Shown here one piece after another: positions 57,401 to 64,000 of a stretch of 64,000 bases of DNA. The number at the start of each line of letters is the position of its first letter. The stretch's first letter is position 1. Made by a program: the position numbers and the translations under genes. Under the pieces are notes generated by a model. That model searched no databases. It had not been told where the DNA came from and was given only the letters and a program-made list of their open reading frames with translations. This DNA comes from Agelaius tricolor (taxonomy: Eukaryota > Chordata > Aves > Passeriformes > Icteridae), in NCBI GenBank assembly GCA_023055355.1, contig JALJCS010000029.1, positions 2,852,001 to 2,916,000 of the forward strand. Reading direction: 5' to 3'.

Positions 57401-60400
57401 CTTTGTATTCCCAGCATGGAGAGCCAAAGCCTCCCTCTCAAGGGTGGTGAAATGTCACCACAGTTGACTTCTTGCTGGGTCATGGTTGGAGATCCCTGTG
57501 GCTTTTTCCTGGCAGGTGGAGAGGGAGAGCTGTGCTGCTGTGCAGTATTTGACCCCCTGGAAGAACACGTGCCTGTTCCAAAGCCTCCCTGCTCCCATCA
57601 TCTGTGCACCCAGTGGCTCTGGCCCAGCCCAGCCAGAAGAGGAGCTTGGGGAGCCATTCCAGCAGCAAGCTGCTGAGGTGAGCCCTGCCCCTCCTGTGCT
57701 TCCATTGCTGCTTTGGCATTTTGGATCCTCAGGGTTTGAAATGGGGAACAGGCCATGCTTTCTTTTTTTCTTCTACAGCACATCCCTAGTATTTGGGTTT
57801 AGCTGTTGAATGAAACGTTAGCTCACATTGAAGGTTGTGGTGCTCCTCAGGGCATCCAGCTGGGTGTCTCATCCGAGATGCTGTGGCTGAGCTGCTCTGG
57901 CTGCTGGCAGGCTCGGTGCTTTCCCAGCCGTGTCCTGACGCAGAGGTGGCACTAGGTGGTGCCACCTCATTGCAGCTTGTCTCGTGCAGCCCGAAATCTG
58001 GGAAAAACCTGCTTTCAGGACTGTTTAAGCTTTTTAATTTTTTTTTTTAATAGTGATGTTTATGGTGCATTATGTTGTTTAGAAAGCCTGTGTGCTCGCC
58101 TAGGAGCTGGAGTTATTCCAGTTGGAGCACCATGGGATGCATTCCAGTTGAAGTACCTTGGGGTAGAAAATCACTTCTGGCTGGATACCAAGCAAGAAAA
58201 TTTGGGATCTGGCATCCGAGCAACATGTTTTGGGAGCAGATGAATTGCCTGGATCAGAATTTCGGTACTCTGGGGCAGCTCTGAAAGACCCTGATTGTGT
58301 GTTGGGTTGTGCTGCCTTGGTGGAGCTCCTTGGCTGGAGCAGACTGAGTGGGAGCTGTCTCCTTGTAGCTGAACTTGTGCTGTGTTTTCTTTGCCTCTCC
58401 TCTGGCTCAGCTCAGCAGGGCTGTGCAGCAGGTGCGGCGCAGGCTGGCGTCCCGCAGGATCCTGTCCCACGGCGCCTGGAGGCAGGAGGTGAGGAGGGCT
58501 GGCTGGGCTGAGGGCAGAGAAATCACCTTGCAAACTGCTGAAGGTTTGGCTCTTAATTAGCAAATTCAAAACATAATTCAGGAAGTTTCTCCAGCAGGAA
58601 TGAAATAAACGGTGCTTTCCTGACGCACCTTATGGCTAATCCATTTCAGAGAAGGCAGCAGGATAAAGTGTGTGAAAACATCTCTGAGATGAACTCAAGA
58701 ATGCAAAGTAGACTTTTAAAGGTTGAGATTGTGATCTGGGTATCTAGGAGGAATGTGATGACCAGCCTTCCCTTCAGGTGCCTTTATTTCTTCAAATCTC
58801 AACCACTCTTCCCATTGCATCAATTGCTTGTTTTGTGTGGGTGGCAAAGATCTGGAGGGTTTTTCCTCACCCGGGGCTGGCTTCTGGTAGAGAATGGTTG
58901 GCATGCAGCTGCTTTCCTCAAAGCAGTGCATGGAAGGAGGTCAGTCCCACTTTCTGTTCTGCTGAATTTCATCCTGCTTTTGCTCCTTCAGTTCTCAAGA
59001 CCCCTTTTGTGTTGTAGCTATTTTCCCGGTCTCTATGCCAAGACCTTTCTTGGACTGATGTACTTTGGAGAACACCAGGAGCAGCCCAGCCTGTGTTTTG
59101 ACTTATTGCCTCTGGAGCCAGTTTCCTGCCCATCCTGTAAATCTTCATTCCCTTCTCTTTTTCAGGTTCACCAAAGGTGAAGTAGATCTTTGCTGATTAT
59201 CTAGAAACTGTCCTTTATAGAAGGGCTGCTCTGTCTCTTCTCTGTACTCTTGGATTTCTGATTAAGTCTGTCAGCTCTGCAAATAGGATTCAGAGAAACA
59301 CAATAATTATGGTCTCAAAAACCTTGTTACCTGTTTCCAACAGCAAACATCCTTCTTGTTTGAGCTACTAATGCATTCAGTGAGATAAGTTGATTTATGA
59401 TCTCACATAAATAACAAAGCCACTGCCCAGGTGAGCCAGAGGGTTACAGGAGATCCGTGGGAGTCCTGGGCAAGTCATCCACAGCAGTGAGAAACCCTGG
59501 GAGGGGTTTGGGGCCATCCTCCCATCCCAGCCTCACTGCACCTACAGTTAATCTACATAAGGAAGTTTAACAGCTTCCCTGATTTATTCTGGGAGGAATA
59601 TATTGATTTATTGCATTGCTCTGTTTTATTACTCCATAATATATGAGGAGAAAAAAGCTCCCATATTAATCTAAATCTCTCTCTGTATGAAGGTTTGGCA
59701 TGTTCCCAGCCTGGCAGGGGTGCAGCCTCTTCCCTTCTCACCAGGTGCAAAAGGCTGCCACAGACCATAACCATGGACCTGACCCCCTTGGTAGTGCAGC
59801 TTCTGCTTTTGTGCTCCTTGGATTTCCTTGTGCTTTGTATTCCAGCCCATTTCTTTGGTTTTATCCCAAGGGTTTTTCACCCAATACTTCTACAAAGCAA
59901 GTGGGGTCAGTAGCATAATCAAGATGCTTCTTTCTTCCTTCATCCAGGCTGATGATGAATTCAAAGAGCAGAGCCCACCTCGTTCTTACCCTATTTCTGT
60001 GCAGTGAACTCCTGAGACCAAATCTGGGCCATGTTTTTAATCAGTTTTGTGCATCCCACATCAGACTTCCATCTAACAGGTTTTGCTTTACCCCAGTGTT
60101 GAATTAGGCCACGTCAAGAGCTCAGCTGAACCCCAGAGTCTTCTGCCGCTCTTTGCCTGAGGCCTCTTCCTTCTATTGTAGGAGACATTCAGCTTATCCT
60201 GGCCTGACTCTTGACAAATTTATGCTGGTTGCTGCTTATTTTTGTTTTCTTGTGGTTTACAGATAGTTTGCAAGGTAATCTCCTCTTGTTTTCTCAAAAG
60301 TCACAGTTAAACTCTTGAGGCTAATATCTTTTATTTGGTAATTCCTTTTCCTCCCTCTTTACTTAAAGAAAGACATTCCTTGTGCCCTTTGCTGATAATC

Positions 60401-63062
60401 TGGACCTCCATAGATTTCAGGGAGCTGTTTGCACCTTAGCTGTTGTTCTGGCCCAGAGGAAGTCCATCCTCCTTAAAAACCTCAGCTTTAGGAATAACCT
60501 GGCTTTTTCTTCCCAGTAATAGTCCCAGCATTTTTCTCCCTGCTGCTGCTAACTCAAAGCAAATCTGGCTGAAATGTTTTTTTCCCCTCAGTCCTGTTTT
60601 CTGCATTTTTCTTCATCTTTTTCCTTTCTACCTGTAAAGTGTTGCGTTCCCTGTGATAATAATCCATGTTCCTAAGATTGCTGCTCTTTCTCTCCCCCCC
60701 CCCAAGATTTCTATTCAGGTTAAAAGCATCCAAGGAGTTAATTGCCTCTTTCCCAAGCAGATACCAGAATGGTAATTGCCTGGAAATGACCTGTCCAGTG
60801 TTCCAGCTCATCCTGTTACTGAGTCTTTGCCTCCAGGCTTTGATGGACAGCTGTAGCTCCCCAGCATAGCAGCACCCAAATTCTTTTCCCCAGTGTCTCA
60901 TTCCACCAAGTTGGTGTTGTTTTTCCACAGGGTCATGTCTTTCTGCCTTCAGTGCTCCAGAGAAACACCCAAAGCAATAACCCTTCCCTCTATCCCCTTA
61001 TCCTTACCAAAGCAGCTATTCTGTCATGTTTCTGTCATATTGGGGTTGATGGAGTGATTCCTGTTGTGCCTATCAAATAATTCCAGGCTATTCTCTGTCC
61101 TTCCCAAACAGCTGCAGAGCCATATCAAGGAATTCTTGGCATCACCTGCTCTCCTACTGATCCATCCTTTCCCTCTCTCAGCAGTCCTGTGCTTCCCTTC
61201 CCACCACGCTGAAGGAAAAAAGAAGCAAGGGAAAAAAAATTATCCTGGCTTCAAGCTTGCTTCTGGCATTTTAATTCTTTATTTTCTAGGAAACAATCTG
61301 CTGCCTCTCAAAATATTGTGGATTGCCACTGGGGAGCCTGCCCACTTCCCATCTGAAGGAGTGTACTCCGTTCTCGGTGTCGCTCAGAGATTCCAGCTCC
61401 TTGCCACTGTGAAATGGTGCCTGGAGAGGTTTCTGCCTTGCCTTCCCCTCACCCCACGTCTGTCCCACTGCTTCTGCAGTTGGGGAGGGCACAGTCACTG
61501 TCACCCTGCTACATTCCTGTTGCCCAGCTCTGGTGGCCCATGGTGCTGCTGAACACATGGTGCTGCCAGATCCCATCCAAGTGACAGCACATGCAGCCTC
61601 CTGTGTGCTAACGCTGCTCCAAGGGTGTTCAGTTTTCCCTTGGCACCAAACAGCCAGATTTCAATTCCATGTTTACACCCATGTCCTCCCTTCTCCAGGA
61701 TCCAGACCCTTGCCCAGCAGCTGCAGTGCCCATGGAGGAGAGTGAGGAGCTGCTGCTGGCAGGACACCACGATCTGCCTGCTGAGCTGCTGGAGCAGGGC
61801 ACAGCTGCACATGGCACTGGGCAGGATGATGGCTTCTACCTCAAAATTGAGTTTAAAAAAGTAAGACTCATGCAAAGTTGGTCTTAAGTGCTTTGGATCA
61901 TAAATTTATTTTGGTGTCTGGAAGAGGCTGCTCTTGGAGGAGCATTTGCTCCCTCAGGCCTGCTTAACTCTTCAGCCCACCATCCTCAAAGCAGGCTTGG
62001 GAGCAGTACTGGAGCTCAGTGAGGTCAGCACTGCCATTCCCTGCTTTCATGGCCTTGGCTTCCTGCCTGCTTGTGATGCCACTTGGCAGCTGCCCAGGTG
62101 AAAGCTGAAACCAGGGCGTGCTGTCACATCATACCCAGAGCCATGCTCAGACCTCATGCTAAAAGACCCAAGGGTGAAAGAGATCAAATCAGTCAGAAAC
62201 ATTGAAAAGAGGAGGAAAGCCCCCTCCCCTCCCCCAAAAACAAACAAACAAACAAACCCCAAACCCCAAAGCTTTGTATCAGGTGAAGGAGATGGCTGTG
62301 GCTATCCCGGTGCCTGGGGGTGGCAGGCCCTGCCCTAGGAGGGGTTGAGGAGGGCCTGATGTACTTATCCTTCCTCTTTTGTTTTCAGGCAGCTGTTTTT
62401 GAGCATCTGGGGGGTGGAAATGGTTCATCCTGATTGCCTGGGGTGGTTGGTAAAGGCTTTATGGCTGTGGCAATGTGTGCCCAGCCTTGGCTGGGGGTTA
62501 GTCCAGCTTGGAGCAGAAATACTGGCTGGGCAGATAGGGGCACAGCAGAAGTTTGTGCTGAGGTTTACACTGAGGTTTTTGGGAGATGTTGGCTGTGGAA
62601 TTCCCCATTACATTTAGTTATTTTTTTCACACTTCAAGTAATTCATAATAGAAGTTTGGGATGGGGAGATGGGTATCCATATTTAAAGTAAACCAGAGCC
62701 TTCCTCCAAGGATATCTTTAGAGGTGTTTTGACAAAGCTTTGGTGCTCAGACTCTTATATTGAGATGTGGCACATCTCTGCTGTTCATGGCAAACCTGGA
62801 CCCCAGATAAAGCCCATTTCCAAGGCTGGTCATCCCATTGAGGTCTGGAGGGATCACAGTGAGGCCCTGCCTCCAGTGAAGAGCATTTTGCTGGGGGAAG
62901 ATGAGAAAGAGCTGTGGTGATGCTGATGCTGTCCCTTCCATTATCTCTCAGGTCTGTGGTGGGTCGGTGAAGGACTCGAGCCCTCCTGGGAGGCCACACA
63001 GTGAATGCCAACCTCCCCTCAGACTCTGGGCTGGTGTTGACCAAGAGGAAACCAGGAAGCAG
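54265..63062 (+). CDS. CCDC15: CCDC15, 5' coding exons (3' part outside window)
   Basis: Coiled-coil domain containing 15, a cytoplasmic/centriolar coiled-coil protein. Coding starts at ATG 54289 in exon 54265..54420, then 56576..56725, 57516..57677, 58411..58488, a probable exon 58650..58721, 61699..61860 and a possible exon 62952..63062. Every proposed exon is phase 0 at both ends, which supports them as a set. Exon 2 has ALAERNQSVAAVGAWVE, exon 3 a Gln/Arg/Glu coiled coil and exon 5 RAVQQVRRRLASRRIL. Identification rests on the coiled-coil content, the family-like N-terminus and the conserved position next to HEPACAM. Several internal exons could be missed because the protein is poorly conserved. 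It continues beyond 64000. Confidence 0.75.
54421..56575 (+). other. CCDC15 intron
   Basis: AT-rich intron. 54690-54760 holds about 2.5 copies of a 27-bp repeat, GTATGTTTATTACAGTGTAT plus TTATTACCG. Otherwise nothing recognised. Confidence 0.75.
56576..56725 (+). CDS. CCDC15: CCDC15 coiled-coil exon
   Basis: 50 codons: SRVEEELKEQQQQKAASLRR, EVRQRVNRQARLRRRLELQK AYEA. Acceptor CTCATCCAG, donor GCA|GTAAGT. Confidence 0.85.
57516..57677 (+). CDS. CCDC15: CCDC15 exon
   Basis: 54 codons, VERESCAAVQYLTPWKNTCL to FQQQAAE. Acceptor TTTTTCCTGGCAG, donor GAG|GTGAGC. Confidence 0.82.
58411..58488 (+). CDS. CCDC15: CCDC15 exon
   Basis: 26 codons, LSRAVQQVRRRLASRRILSH GAWRQE. Long pyrimidine tract before the acceptor; donor GAG|GTGAGG. 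Confidence 0.8.
58650..58721 (+). CDS. CCDC15: Probable CCDC15 exon
   Basis: 24 codons, RRQQDKVCENISEMNSRMQS RLLK, phase 0 on both sides. Acceptor AATCCATTTCAG is good, donor AAG|GTTGAG is weak. Confidence 0.55.
58722..61698 (+). other. CCDC15 intron
   Basis: About 3 kb of ordinary AT-rich intron. No repeat family or exon recognised. Confidence 0.7.
61699..61860 (+). CDS. CCDC15: CCDC15 exon
   Basis: 54 codons, DPDPCPAAAVPMEESEELLL to GFYLKIEFKK. Acceptor CTTCTCCAG, donor AAA|GTAAGA. Confidence 0.78.
62952..63062 (+). CDS. CCDC15: Possible CCDC15 exon
   Basis: 37 codons, VCGGSVKDSSPPGRPHSECQ to QEETRKQ. Acceptor TTATCTCTCAG is good, donor CAG|GTCTGT is weak. Confidence 0.5.
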
Positions 63063-64000
63063 GTCTGTCCAGGGGAGCCAGGCCCCTTGTGGTTTTGTTT
63101 GAAAGAGATTGGGTGTTAAGAATGCTGCTGGCTCTAATAAGAAACCTCAGAGGAGCTTTGATGTATGAAACCCCTACTGGGTTTAGCTTGTCAGCTTTTG
63201 GTCTCAGGTCTTGGGCAAAGCTACCAGGTTATTTTTTAAAATCTGTTCTAAGTGGAGCTGTTACCTACTCAAAATCTAGGATCTCAATAACACCAGAAAT
63301 TTGAAGGAGAAGCAGGCTCCTTTCATTCTGCCTGGCAAAACCATGGGGTGCTTGCTGCAGTTGCAAGGAGCTTAAGAAGCTGCCAAAAATGCTTAAAAAG
63401 AAAAAAAAAGAACAAAGCTAACTTTATCTTGTTTAAATACAAGGCTGGAATATAAAGGTTTCTTTGCTTTTGGGAATAGCCTCAAGCTCAGCCTGCAGGC
63501 CAAGTGGATGATTTCACAGTGAGGGTTTACAGCCTGTGTCCTGGACAGTTTGGACACTTTGGCTCATGCTAATCTCAGTGATACAGAGTGATGATGTTTC
63601 TCTTGGATGCCTAAAGCCAGTGACTTTTATTTTCCTACTTCCTCCTGCCATGAAGAGGAACATTTCTCTCTCCCTTTGTCACCTTTCTTGCAGTTTGCAG
63701 TGTAAAATTATGAACAATTTGCATGGTTTTTGTTTCTTACAAGTGTTTTCAAACCAACTGATCCCAAATATGTTTGTGGTTTCTCACCAGTGTGACAACA
63801 GCTGGGGCTTCTCAGGCTGCTCCTCCTAACCCTGCTGTTCCTTTCCTCTTGCTTTTAATCTCCTTGGCTCTGATCCATCCAAGATAACTCGTTTTGCTGC
63901 ACTCTCCTCTGCCTGGGGTTTTTCCATCCAGTTTTCTTCACTGGCAGCCTGGTGATCTCTTCTCCTCCTCCTTTCTCTCCAGCTGTGCTGGGCTCTCTCC
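63063..64000 (+). other. CCDC15 intron or unassigned 3' region of window
   Basis: AT-rich; no further exon can be supported before the edge. Confidence 0.5.

Overview
The window is nuclear DNA from a bird, most likely a passerine. Evidence: multi-exon vertebrate genes with GT-AG introns, CR1 LINE 3' ends with the GATTCT-type tail, and three copies of one solo LTR with an AATAAA signal near its end. The gene order MSANTD2(-), ROBO3(+), ROBO4(-), HEPACAM(-), CCDC15(+) matches human 11q24.2. The GC-rich, compact, minisatellite-filled genes suggest a microchromosome, which is an inference. No previously undescribed enzymatic or defence system was seen. The novelty lies in how these genes differ from their mammalian counterparts.

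Layout. 1-15.7 kb: the first three coding exons of MSANTD2 on the minus strand, including a 61-bp exon at 0.9 kb, with a 12-kb first intron holding three CR1 fragments and one solo LTR; the gene continues off the left edge. 15.7-23.9 kb: intergenic DNA upstream of both MSANTD2 and ROBO3, where large minisatellites alternate with short AT-rich islands carrying TAATTA homeodomain-type sites and with a cluster of CAGATGTG motifs. 23.9-36.9 kb: complete ROBO3, 27 coding exons, phase-consistent throughout (1328 aa). 38.2-45.4 kb: ROBO4, 15 coding exons, tail-to-tail with ROBO3. 47.3-52.4 kb: complete HEPACAM, 7 coding exons (407 aa). 53.4-64 kb: the 5' part of CCDC15 on the plus strand, running off the right edge.

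Main points. (1) ROBO4 exon 13 contains about 35 tandem copies of a 30-bp unit, read as a decapeptide resembling SPATRHPKDM. The phase of the upstream exon fits this reading. Frame is kept for 34 units, then a single base is missing near 39.80 kb relative to the conserved downstream frame. (2) This ROBO4 joins its signal-peptide exon directly to Ig2- and Ig3-type exons; no Ig1 exon is present, whereas mammalian ROBO4 keeps Ig1 and Ig2. (3) ROBO3 Ig1 is ROBO1-like at positions where mammalian ROBO3 differs. (4) The last ROBO3 intron is 78 bp, a multiple of three, and has no stop. (5) Nearly every intron, the ROBO3 leader and the ROBO3 and HEPACAM 3' regions are minisatellite-like.

Function. 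ROBO3 and ROBO4 are Slit/netrin-pathway guidance receptors (neuronal and endothelial), HEPACAM is a glial and hepatic Ig adhesion protein, MSANTD2 is a Myb/SANT-domain nuclear protein and CCDC15 is a coiled-coil, centriole-associated protein. Exon borders were derived by eye from splice consensus and codon phase.
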